From: Rhizobium sp. NXC24
GTDB taxonomy: Bacteria; Pseudomonadota; Alphaproteobacteria; Rhizobiales; Rhizobiaceae
Assembly (NCBI RefSeq): GCF_002944315.1
Contig: NZ_CP024314.1
Coordinates: 1 to 64,000, forward strand
Length of the DNA: 64,000 bases
Direction of reading: 5' to 3'
Shown here one piece after another: positions 17,184-24,381 of the stretch. A program made the translations under genes and the position numbers. Below the pieces are notes generated by a model. It did no database searches. It saw only the letters and a program-made list of their open reading frames with translations, and had not been told where the DNA came from. Positions within the stretch are counted from its first letter, which is position 1, and every line of letters starts with the position of its first letter.

Positions 17184-18506
17184 TCAGCGGATGGAGATTT
17201 CCGCCGATAACCCGCCGCCCACGCGGTTGCGCAAGGTGAGCGAACCGCCAATCGCAAGGGCGAGTTGGCCGGCAATCGCTAATCCCAAGCCCGTTCCGCC
17301 GGTTCCGCGACTGCGGGATTGTTCGAGCCGGAAGAAGGGCTGCATTACGGCGTCGAGCTGATCCTCGGGAATGCCGGGACCGCGGTCGAGCACTTTGATA
17401 AGGACCGCCCCGGTACTGTCCTTCTGCACCGAAATCTCCGCGGTGCCCGCGAACTTGAGCGCGTTGTCGATGAGGTTTGTAAGGATCCGCCGGAGCGCAT
17501 GAGGCCGCGTGACGATCGCGCCATCGATCTTGTCGGCGACCATCACGCCTTTGCCGGTGTCCTGGTAGTCATAGGCAAGGCTCTCGACGAAGGAGCCGAT
17601 GTCTATGCGGGAGGGTTTCTCGGTATTTCCATGGGCGCTGCGGGCATAGGCCACCCCTTCGTGGACAAGTCGTTCGATTTCGGCGAGATCTTGAACCAGC
17701 TTTTCCTTCTCTGCGGAATCTTCCGCGATTTCGGCGCGGAGCTTCATGCGCGTGATGGGCGTTTGAAGATCGTGCGAGATCGCGGCGAGAATCTGCACCC
17801 TCTCCTCAAGATAGTGGGCGATGCGATCCCGCATCGCATTGAAGGCGCGGGCGGCATGGGCGACCTCGGTTGGCCCCGCTTCCGCCAGGCGCGGCGTCTT
17901 CTTGTTCGGATCAAGAGCGTCGGCGGCATGGGCGAGGTTCACTAGCGGCCGGATCGCCTGCCGGACGACGAGCCAGGTGCAGAAAATGAGAAGACCGAGT
18001 TGCAGGAGAAGAACGAAAGGCAGCCACTGGGCCAGCGGCATGATGGGTGCGGGATTGACGTCGATCGTCAGCGGATTGCCGTCGCTTAGGGTCAGATGGG
18101 CCTGGAGGCGTTTGCCGTCACCCGGTATCGATTCGAAGCGGATGGGGAAACGCTTGCCGACGGCATCCTGTATTTTTCCGGCGATCTGCCTGCCCTGCTC
18201 CGTCATATCGGGCACGCCGGGAAGACCTGGCCCGAGGACAAAACGGTAGGTTCCGCGATCGAGGCGGTCCAGCCAATCGGCCCGCTCGGCGGCCGGCAGA
18301 CGGTCGAGAACGGCGATCGAGGTCCCCACATCGTTCTCTAGTGTGTTGAGCATCACCGTCTTGGCCGATATGTAGCGTTCGAGGAACTGGACGCTGAAGG
18401 TAAGCCCCTGCGCCAGCAGCAGCCCGGCGAGAAGGATCAGAAACAGCCTTGATCCCAAGGTACGAGGCCAGGGCCGGAATCCTCGAAACCGCGCGACGGC
18501 GCTCAT
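17184..18506 (-). CDS. Sensor histidine kinase, EnvZ-like
   Basis: The protein has 440 residues. It has transmembrane helix 1 at about 19-37, a periplasmic sensor region of about 120 residues (45-158), helix 2 at about 160-181 and a HAMP linker (QAIRPLVNLAHAADAL). The dimerisation helix carries phospho-accepting His245 in AAISHDLQTPITRMK. The ATPase domain has N-box NLIDNALKFAG, G1 DRGPGIPEDQ and G2 GTGGTGLGLAI. Its ATG overlaps the stop of the response-regulator gene upstream (ATGA), so the two are translationally coupled. A periplasmic sensor fits an oxidant or thiol-stress signal, in line with the neighbouring repair genes, but the stimulus is not visible in sequence. Confidence 0.9.
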   Translation of the reverse strand: MSAVARFRGFRPWPRTLGSRLFLILLAGLLLAQGLTFSVQFLERYISAKTVMLNTLENDVGTSIAVLDRLPAAERADWLDRLDRGTYRFVLGPGLPGVPDMTEQGRQIAGKIQDAVGKRFPIRFESIPGDGKRLQAHLTLSDGNPLTIDVNPAPIMPLAQWLPFVLLLQLGLLIFCTWLVVRQAIRPLVNLAHAADALDPNKKTPRLAEAGPTEVAHAARAFNAMRDRIAHYLEERVQILAAISHDLQTPITRMKLRAEIAEDSAEKEKLVQDLAEIERLVHEGVAYARSAHGNTEKPSRIDIGSFVESLAYDYQDTGKGVMVADKIDGAIVTRPHALRRILTNLIDNALKFAGTAEISVQKDSTGAVLIKVLDRGPGIPEDQLDAVMQPFFRLEQSRSRGTGGTGLGLAIAGQLALAIGGSLTLRNRVGGGLSAEISIR

Positions 18507-19246
18507 CGGCGCAGCTCGGATATTTCGACCGGCATTGCGAAAACATAGCCTTCGCTGCGGACGGTTTTGATATAGGCAGGCTCGCGCGCATCATCGCCCA
18601 GGCGCTGGCGAAGCCGGCTCACCAGCAGGTCGATGGACCGGTCGAACAATTCGGCGTCCCGCCCCTGCGTCAGGTTCAGGAGCTGATCCCGGTTAAGGAC
18701 GCGTTGCGGATGGTCGATGAAGACACGGAGCAGACGATATTCCGCGCCGCTGAGCGCGATCGCCGTTCCTTCGCGATCGAGCAGATGCCGGCCGGTCGTG
18801 TCGAGCTGCCAATCGCCAAAGGACAGGAGCTGACCGACTTCCGTCACCTGAAGATTGGGCGGAAGCATGCGGGTGCGGCGCAGGATTGCCTTGATGCGGG
18901 CCAGGAGCTCGCGTGCAGCAAACGGCTTTACCAGATAGTCGTCCGCGCCCATCTCCAGGCCGATGATACGGTCCGTTTCATCGTTGCGTGCGGTCAGCAT
19001 CAGGATCGGTGTCGACTTGTGCTTGCCGGCGCGCAACTCGCGACAGAGAACCAGGCCGTCATCGCCCGGCATCATCACATCGAGGACGATGAGATCGACG
19101 GAGCTTGTTTCCAGAAACGCCCGCATATGCCGGCCGTCCGCGGCGACGGTGACGCGTAGCCCGTTCTTTTTTAGATAGCTCGACACCAGCTCACGGATTT
19201 CGCGATCGTCATCAACGATCAGGATGTGGTCGATGTGATCCATCAT
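18503..19246 (-). CDS. OmpR-family response regulator
   Basis: The protein has 247 residues. Receiver domain about 5-120: acidic pocket VDDDRE, phospho-acceptor Asp56 in LIVLDVMMPGDDG, Thr in MLTARNDE and Lys in YLVKPFAARELLARI. C-terminal winged helix about 135-235: LSFGDWQLDTTGRHLLDREG, LSGAEYRLLRVFIDHPQRVLNRDQLL, DRSIDLLVSRLRQRLGDD and YIKTVRSEGYVF. The gene follows the hydrolase gene by 121 bp on the same strand and overlaps the kinase start. DNA binding by this family to tandem half-sites about 10-11 bp apart matches the repeats in the ohr, dipZ and hydrolase promoters, making this the likely regulator of all three (inference). Confidence 0.93.
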   Translation of the reverse strand: MMDHIDHILIVDDDREIRELVSSYLKKNGLRVTVAADGRHMRAFLETSSVDLIVLDVMMPGDDGLVLCRELRAGKHKSTPILMLTARNDETDRIIGLEMGADDYLVKPFAARELLARIKAILRRTRMLPPNLQVTEVGQLLSFGDWQLDTTGRHLLDREGTAIALSGAEYRLLRVFIDHPQRVLNRDQLLNLTQGRDAELFDRSIDLLVSRLRQRLGDDAREPAYIKTVRSEGYVFAMPVEISELRR

Positions 19247-19367
19247 TGGGTGCCCTCTTCTGTCCGCAACGGCGCAGCAGCAATTTTTGAACGGTAGCTC
19301 GATGCCCCTGAACAGAATATTGCCGGCAGCGGTATTCTATACCAGTGCCGGCCCCCTGCTCGGAAGA

Positions 19368-20420
19368 TCAGAATCTGTCGACGTCGATGACCGCCTGGGC
19401 GAAAGCTTGCGGGGCCTCCTGCGGCAGGTTGTGGCCGATGCCGCCATCGATGGTCCGATGCTCATACTTGCCCGTAAACTTATTGCGATACGCGGCGGGT
19501 TCGGGATGCGGCGCACCGTTCGCATCGCCTTCCATTGTGATGGTGGGCGCACTGATCATCGGAGCCTTTGCCAGCCGCTTTTCCAGATCGTCATATTGCG
19601 CCTCGCCTTCCGCGAGGCCCAGTCGCCAGCGATAATTGTGAATGACGATGGCAACGTGATCCGAATTGTCGAAGGATGCGGCGCTGCGTTCGAAGGTCGC
19701 GTCGTCGAAGTTCCACTTTGGCGAAGCGATCTGCCAGATAAGCCTGGCAAAGTCGCTCCGATATTTTGCGTAACCCGCCTGCCCGCGCTCCGTGGCAAAA
19801 TAGTACTGGTACCACCATTGAAGCTCGGCCTTCGGCGGCAGCGGAGTCTTGCCGGCTTCCTGGTTGCCGATCAGATAACCGCTGACGGAAACCATGGCCT
19901 TGCAGCGCTCCGGCCACAGCGCCGCGAGAATGTTGACCGTTCGCGCACCCCAATCGAAGCCGCCAAGGATCGCCTTCTGGATTTTCAGGGCATCCATCAA
20001 GGCAAGGATATCGACAGCGACGACCGCTTGCTGGCCATTGCGGACCGTATCCTTTGAAAGAAAGCGCGTCGTGCCGTAGCCGCGCAGATAGGGAATGATC
20101 ACACGATAGCCTTGCTGCGCCAGCAAGGGAGCAACGTCGACAAAGCTGTGGATGTCATAAGGCCAGCCATGCAGAAGAATGACCGGCGGACCATCGGCGG
20201 GGCCGGCTTCGGCATATCCGATATTCAGCAGGCCAGCATCAATCTGCTTGAGAGGGCCGAAGGATGTATTCGTCCCCGGCTTAACCGCGGGCAGGGCCGT
20301 GGGCTTGGTCTCAGCGGACTGTGCTTGTGCGATTCCGAACATGCCAAGCTGAGCGGCGGCGATGGTCATGGCCGCGGTACCAAAAAAGCGGCGGCGGTGA
20401 TGGTTGATGTCTTCGGACAT
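19368..20420 (-). CDS. Tat-exported alpha/beta hydrolase, epoxide hydrolase-like
   Basis: The protein has 350 residues from ATG 20420 (GGAGAGAGATCA upstream). The N-terminus NHHRRRFFGTAAMTIAAAQLG is a twin-arginine signal, with cleavage likely after AQAQ-SAE. The mature domain has the oxyanion HGWPYDIHSF block, a nucleophile elbow GGFDWGARTV with Asp instead of Ser, as in epoxide hydrolases and haloalkane dehalogenases, and a C-terminal His in IGHNLPQEAP. A cap domain (ELQWWYQYYFATERG) lies between. It may hydrolyse epoxides or lipid-derived reactive products in the periplasm; this is inferred from fold and context. The upstream region shares half-sites with ohr and dipZ, and the regulator pair follows downstream. 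Confidence 0.82.
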   Translation of the reverse strand: MSEDINHHRRRFFGTAAMTIAAAQLGMFGIAQAQSAETKPTALPAVKPGTNTSFGPLKQIDAGLLNIGYAEAGPADGPPVILLHGWPYDIHSFVDVAPLLAQQGYRVIIPYLRGYGTTRFLSKDTVRNGQQAVVAVDILALMDALKIQKAILGGFDWGARTVNILAALWPERCKAMVSVSGYLIGNQEAGKTPLPPKAELQWWYQYYFATERGQAGYAKYRSDFARLIWQIASPKWNFDDATFERSAASFDNSDHVAIVIHNYRWRLGLAEGEAQYDDLEKRLAKAPMISAPTITMEGDANGAPHPEPAAYRNKFTGKYEHRTIDGGIGHNLPQEAPQAFAQAVIDVDRF

Positions 20421-20469
20421 TGATCTCTCTCCAGTAGGGCCTTGGGTCGTCATGAAGAAACCGCTTCCA

Positions 20470-20551
20470 TGTATCCGCGATGTGTCGCGATCCCCTCGGG
20501 TTTGAATGGGGATGTAACTTTTACCGCTCCGGATACAATTGGTTACAAAGG
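20470..20551 (-). promoter_or_regulatory. Hydrolase promoter region with shared tandem half-sites
   Basis: TGTATCCGCGATGTGTC (20470-20486) parallels the dipZ and ohr blocks. GATGTAACTTTTACC (20511-20525) and GGATACAATTGGTTACAAAGG (20531-20551) follow; in the last, TACAA repeats with an exact 10-bp period. The leader between block and start codon does not match ohr or dipZ, so only the regulatory part is conserved here. That makes the blocks better candidates for binding sites. Confidence 0.5.
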
Positions 20552-20611
20552 ATGGTGCGCGCGCGCCGTTTAACAGCACTACGCTACCAAGCTCGCCTGC
20601 CGCACCGCAAT

Positions 20612-20627
20612 GTTCCCCGTGGGGAAC
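20612..20627. promoter_or_regulatory. parS: parS-like site 1
   Basis: GTTCCCCGTGGGGAAC is a 16-bp near-palindrome, perfect except for its GT centre. It fits the alphaproteobacterial repABC centromere pattern GTT-N4-GC-N4-AAC at all but one central base. It starts 44 bp (four helical turns) before site 2 and about 190 bp upstream of repA. It is the probable binding site of RepB. Confidence 0.65.
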
Positions 20628-20655
20628 TCCCTTATTTTGACATATCAGGGTAAAA

Positions 20656-20671
20656 GTTCCCCGCGGGGAAC
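20656..20671. promoter_or_regulatory. parS: parS-like site 2
   Basis: GTTCCCCGCGGGGAAC is a perfect 16-bp palindrome matching GTT-N4-GC-N4-AAC exactly, the RepB-binding centromere pattern of repABC replicons. It lies about 150 bp before repA. A TTGACA hexamer (20637-20642) between the two sites could be the -35 element of the repAB promoter, so RepB binding could also autoregulate. Confidence 0.72.
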
Positions 20672-20819
20672 CCGCGCGGTTGCTCCCGCCGATAGAATCG
20701 CGCTACCTCTTTATCTACGCAAAATGTGAGTAATATTGGCATTCTGCGTAACTACGAGATCTTTCATTAAACATTTACCATCGAGGCGCTTAGTAAGCCG
20801 GCCAAAATGGGAGAGTGCC

Positions 20820-21995
20820 TTGACACGACATCTGAGCAGCCTCGCCTTCATGCAGACATTCTCTGCGAAACTCGACGTTGCGCTGGGCAATCTTAGCCTC
20901 GCGCAATTTCCCCCGAATGCCCGCCGCATGATGCGCAAATTCAGCTCCTCCGAGGTCGCTGAGCTGCTCAACGTTACAGAGGCTTATATCAGGCAGATTT
21001 CGCTGAAAGAGCAGGGGCCGTCACCGGAAGTCGCAAATGGTCGGCGTCTCTACACGATGGAGCAGATCCTCGAGCTTAGGATGCACCTCGCGCAAAATGG
21101 CCGGAAGAAGCGGATGAACCCGCGCCGGATAGGCGCCGAACAATGCCAGATCCTGGCCGTCACGAATTTCAAGGGCGGTTCCAGCAAAACATCGACCACG
21201 ATTCATCTCGGCCATTATCTGGCCTTGAAAGGTTATCGCGTGCTTGCGGTGGATCTCGATCCGCAGGCGTCGTTGACCAGCCTTCACGGAAGCCTGCCCG
21301 ATTTCGATTACCGCGATGGCGACACGCTCTATTCGGCCATTCGTTTCGAAGATCCCGTGCCCACCGAGCAGGTGATCCATCAGACGCATATTGCCGGCTT
21401 CGATGTTATCTGCGCCGGTCTCGAGTTGACGGAATTCGAAACGGCCGTCGCTCTGGAAATGCGCAAATCCGCCGGCACGAGCTTCCTGCTACGCGTTTCG
21501 CAGGCATTGGAGCAGATCGCGGATCGCTACGACATCATCCTGATGGATTCGGCGCCGTCGCTGAACTTCCTCACCCTGTCGTCCCTCACGGCGGCGACGG
21601 GCGTTCTGATCCCTGTTCCCGCCCATATGCTCGATGTCGACTCGACGGCAAAATTCCTCGAGCTTGCCGGATCCTACATGCAGATCCTTGAGCAGGTGGG
21701 CACCTCGGCGCAATGGGATTTCGCCAAGTTCCTGATCACCAAATTCGAGCCGAACGATCATCCGCAGGCGAATATGACGGCGCTGATGCGGCAGGTGTTT
21801 GGCGACGATCTTCTTTTGAATTCGGTGATCAAGTCAACCGCTGTCGCCGATGCCCTGACTTGGAAGCAGAGCCTTTACGAAGTGCAGCGCGCCAGATTCT
21901 CCGCTCCGAAGACCTATGACCGCGCAATTGAATCAATCAATGCCGCGAACGCCGAAATCGAAGAGCTTTTTTGGAGAGCATGGGGGCGCGAATGA
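20820..21995 (+). CDS. repA: Plasmid partitioning ATPase RepA (ParA family)
   Basis: The protein has 391 residues from TTG 20820, which has GGGAGAG five bases upstream; ATG 20736 is in frame but lacks such a site, and ATG 20850 is a shorter option. The N-terminal helix-turn-helix region (FSSSEVAELLNVTEAYIRQISL) and RRLYTMEQILELR fit plasmid RepA proteins. The ATPase core has a deviant Walker A in TNFKGGSSKTSTTIHL, LAVDLDPQASLTSLHG (A') and IILMDSAPSLNFLTLS (Walker B). RepA segregates the replicon with RepB and represses its own operon. The stop overlaps the repB start (ATGA). Confidence 0.9.
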   Translation: MTRHLSSLAFMQTFSAKLDVALGNLSLAQFPPNARRMMRKFSSSEVAELLNVTEAYIRQISLKEQGPSPEVANGRRLYTMEQILELRMHLAQNGRKKRMNPRRIGAEQCQILAVTNFKGGSSKTSTTIHLGHYLALKGYRVLAVDLDPQASLTSLHGSLPDFDYRDGDTLYSAIRFEDPVPTEQVIHQTHIAGFDVICAGLELTEFETAVALEMRKSAGTSFLLRVSQALEQIADRYDIILMDSAPSLNFLTLSSLTAATGVLIPVPAHMLDVDSTAKFLELAGSYMQILEQVGTSAQWDFAKFLITKFEPNDHPQANMTALMRQVFGDDLLLNSVIKSTAVADALTWKQSLYEVQRARFSAPKTYDRAIESINAANAEIEELFWRAWGRE

Positions 21996-23017
21996 GCAGA
22001 AAAGATTCCAAAGGCATGTTCGCCAACCTCTTGGTCGGGCTCGGCCAGGAGGCATCCACGCCGCCGCTGGCGACATCGCCGTCGCCGCATCTCCTCAAGG
22101 TCGCAGCCGGCGTTCGCCAGCTTCAGGAGCGCGGCGAACTTGCCGATAAGCTATTGCGGAATGCGGATCATATTATCGAACTTGACGTGGACGTGGTTTT
22201 GCCGTCGCAGATACGGGATCGGTTCGACGGTGCTTACGAAGCCGACCGGCTCCAGGACCTTGTACAGTCGATGCGTGAGCACGGACAGACCACCCCCGGT
22301 CTGGTTCGGCCAGTCGACGGGGAGGGCGGTAAATTTCAGATCGTCTTCGGCCGGCGCCGTCTTGCGGCGGCAAAGCTTCTCGGCATTAAGTTCAGAGCGA
22401 TCGTCCGTGATCTTTCGGACGAACAGGCGATCGTCATCCAGGGCGAAGAAAATGCCAACCGTGATGACCTGTCCTTTATCGAGAAGTGCGTTTTCGCCCT
22501 CAGCCAGGAAGAGGCAGGGTTTAAGCGCGAAGTGATCTGTGCCTCGCTGGCGACCGGAAAGTCGCACGTCTCCGAGATGCTGCAGGTCGCAAGAAGCTTC
22601 CCGAAAACCGTCCTGGCGGGCATTGGCGCTGCTCCGGAAACTGGCCGGCGGCGCTGGGCGCAATTGGCAGAGCGTTGGAGCGCAAATGCCGATGCCGCAG
22701 GGGTTGCGGAGCGTGTTCTCGCGGAACCGGACATTCAGCCTCTTTCCAGCGATAATAAATTTGCCGCCGTATTGAATGCGGTCTCTCCTACAAAAAGGGT
22801 TGCCCCAGCCCCTGCGGATCGCGTTCAAGACGTCGTTTCCAAGGGATTGACCCTTGCCGTGGTCAACTACGCCAAGTCGGGAACCAAGCTTACGTTCACG
22901 AAAGCCGTGCCGGACGATTTCGTGCAATATCTGCTGAGCCGCATCGAGGGATTGCACGAAGAGTATCTCGGGAAATCCCAGAAGGCAGAGAGCCAGAGTA
23001 AGCGGGAGGCTCGGTAG
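21992..23017 (+). CDS. repB: Plasmid partitioning protein RepB (ParB family)
   Basis: The protein has 341 residues from ATG 21992, coupled to repA by ATGA. It starts MSRKDSKGMFANLL like other RepB proteins. The ParB/Srx nuclease-like domain spans about 55-145 (VLPSQIRDRF, LVQSMREHGQTTPGLVRPV, FQIVFGRRRLAAAKLLG, GEENANRDDLSFIEK). A helix-turn-helix follows (FKREVICASLATGKSHVSEML), and the C-terminal part holds the dimerisation region. It should bind the two parS sites upstream of repA. In standard repABC operons repC follows after a short gap encoding a counter-transcribed RNA; here neither is present downstream. Confidence 0.9.
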   Translation: MSRKDSKGMFANLLVGLGQEASTPPLATSPSPHLLKVAAGVRQLQERGELADKLLRNADHIIELDVDVVLPSQIRDRFDGAYEADRLQDLVQSMREHGQTTPGLVRPVDGEGGKFQIVFGRRRLAAAKLLGIKFRAIVRDLSDEQAIVIQGEENANRDDLSFIEKCVFALSQEEAGFKREVICASLATGKSHVSEMLQVARSFPKTVLAGIGAAPETGRRRWAQLAERWSANADAAGVAERVLAEPDIQPLSSDNKFAAVLNAVSPTKRVAPAPADRVQDVVSKGLTLAVVNYAKSGTKLTFTKAVPDDFVQYLLSRIEGLHEEYLGKSQKAESQSKREAR

Positions 23018-23101
23018 GTCTGGACAGAAAGCAGCAGGGGTGCTTGGCTGAACCAACTATCTCGACGACCTGGTCGTCATTTGACGGGATCACGAAACGA
23101 C

Positions 23102-23452
23102 ATGGCGCCGGAAACGGACGATCAGGAAAAAATCGATTCGACCTTTCGCAACGGATCCTTGACCGCCGTTGGGATTATTGTCGGTTTCTCGTTGAGTTTC
23201 ATCAATCGCTGGGTTTCCGGTCCGAACGACTGGAGCCGCGTCGATATTCTGCCGATGGCGGTCATGGTCGTCGGCATTGCCGTGCAGGTGAAAGTCTTCG
23301 CCGATTTGCTCGCAAGGGATTCGCTGCTGGTCGTCAAATACGACCGCGCCCGCCGTCTTTTTCTAATCGGGGTGCTCATCGTGGCGGCTGGGATCGCAAT
23401 CGCTCTTGCAAACGACATTCTTGGCATCAGCAGTCAGAAGATGCTTGGTTAG
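23102..23452 (+). CDS. Small membrane protein of unknown function
   Basis: The protein has 116 residues from ATG 23102 (in-frame ATG 23081 would add seven). It has an acidic N-terminus (MAPETDDQEKID) and then three hydrophobic segments at about 22-40, 53-72 and 87-110. The first two are separated by RWVSGPNDWSRVDI and the last two by a charged stretch, RDSLLVVKYDRARR. The family is not recognised. It occupies the position where repC would be expected after repB, 84 bp downstream on the same strand. No relation to RepC is visible. Confidence 0.55.
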   Translation: MAPETDDQEKIDSTFRNGSLTAVGIIVGFSLSFINRWVSGPNDWSRVDILPMAVMVVGIAVQVKVFADLLARDSLLVVKYDRARRLFLIGVLIVAAGIAIALANDILGISSQKMLG

Positions 23453-23494
23453 ACCGCTTTTCGTTGGCGAAACGACCCCGATCCGCTCACTGTT

Positions 23495-24091
23495 CTAGAT
23501 CCGTCGAAGCGCGATATCGCTGGTTATCGCCGATTTTCCGGTTTTCGGATCACGGTCTATCGTTCGCAGATTGAGGCTATTGCCGCCGATTTTTTGTATT
23601 AGCATGTTCGCGGACCGGTCGCCGTTGACCTCTTTTGCCCAATGAACGACGAGATCGATGGTATTGCCCTGACGCACTCCAGACAGGCCGGAGCGTCCCC
23701 CCGAGGGGCCGACGTAAACGCCGTTGTAGCGCTGGCCGTTCACTCGAAGATCCGCCGAGATCGCACGGCTTACCACGAGTAAAGCCCGACAATTGCCGCG
23801 CATGGAAAGCGACGGCGCGCTCGCCGTCACTGCAAATGTACATGTGACGTCGATTGGCGAGGTTCCCAGCCGCCTGATGATGGTTCCCTTGCCACTCCAT
23901 TTTCCCTGCAGAGATTGAAGGAAACCGCTGTCGTCCGCCGCGGCCAAGCTTGGGAAGAGGCCAATGGATAAGGTCAGGGCGAGCCGCGCGAGAAAAGACA
24001 CGGCAGACCACCTCAATGTCGAATCTTCGTCAACGCCTGCCCGGCTTGCAAGTTCCAGGAAGCGCCGCGCGATGTTCACGGGTTCTGCCAT
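23495..24091 (-). CDS. Putative exported protein of unknown function
   Basis: The protein has 198 residues from ATG 24091, with CGGAGGACTATCCA upstream. After a roughly 25-residue polar leader comes a hydrophobic segment (AVSFLARLALTLSIGLFPSLAAADD) that looks like a signal peptide, suggesting the true start may be internal. The mature part (FLQSLQGKWSGKGTI, TCTFAV, GNCRALLV, NGVYVGPSGGRSGLSGVRQG, ITSDIALRR) is beta-rich and has two cysteines, resembling small secreted barrel proteins found in rhizobia. No function is assigned. It is convergent with the small membrane protein. Confidence 0.6.
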   Translation of the reverse strand: MAEPVNIARRFLELASRAGVDEDSTLRWSAVSFLARLALTLSIGLFPSLAAADDSGFLQSLQGKWSGKGTIIRRLGTSPIDVTCTFAVTASAPSLSMRGNCRALLVVSRAISADLRVNGQRYNGVYVGPSGGRSGLSGVRQGNTIDLVVHWAKEVNGDRSANMLIQKIGGNSLNLRTIDRDPKTGKSAITSDIALRRI

Positions 24092-24381
24092 TGGATAGTC
24101 CTCCGTGTCAGGAAAGCGGATCAAGCGGTTCTCGGTGTACCAACGGTCTGTTCTGATGAATTGAAATTGCCGACGCTCGATAAGCTACCGCCTTTCGTTA
24201 GCTCATCGAAATTTAATTTTGAGCTCATTTACGGCTGCTAATACTGCATTCTGTGCTGCCGCCAGAGATATGGCTCCCGTTCGGGTTGGGATAGCGGAAC
24301 AAGCATCAAGCCCAATCCAACCGAAAATAGCCTTAGCAGAATACCGTACTAGATCCTCCAAGTCATGGAGCGGTGGATTCA
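24092..24381. other. Intergenic region between divergent genes
   Basis: About 290 bp between the divergent exported-protein gene and the radical SAM gene. It is AT-richer than its surroundings in 24150-24260 (AAATTTAATTTTGAGC), as expected for promoters. No ORF, hairpin or repeat worth naming was seen. Confidence 0.35.

Noticed and set aside
23081..23452. The small membrane protein as a highly diverged RepC
   Set aside because: It is far too short (116 against about 400 residues), has three membrane helices and shows no winged-helix initiator features.
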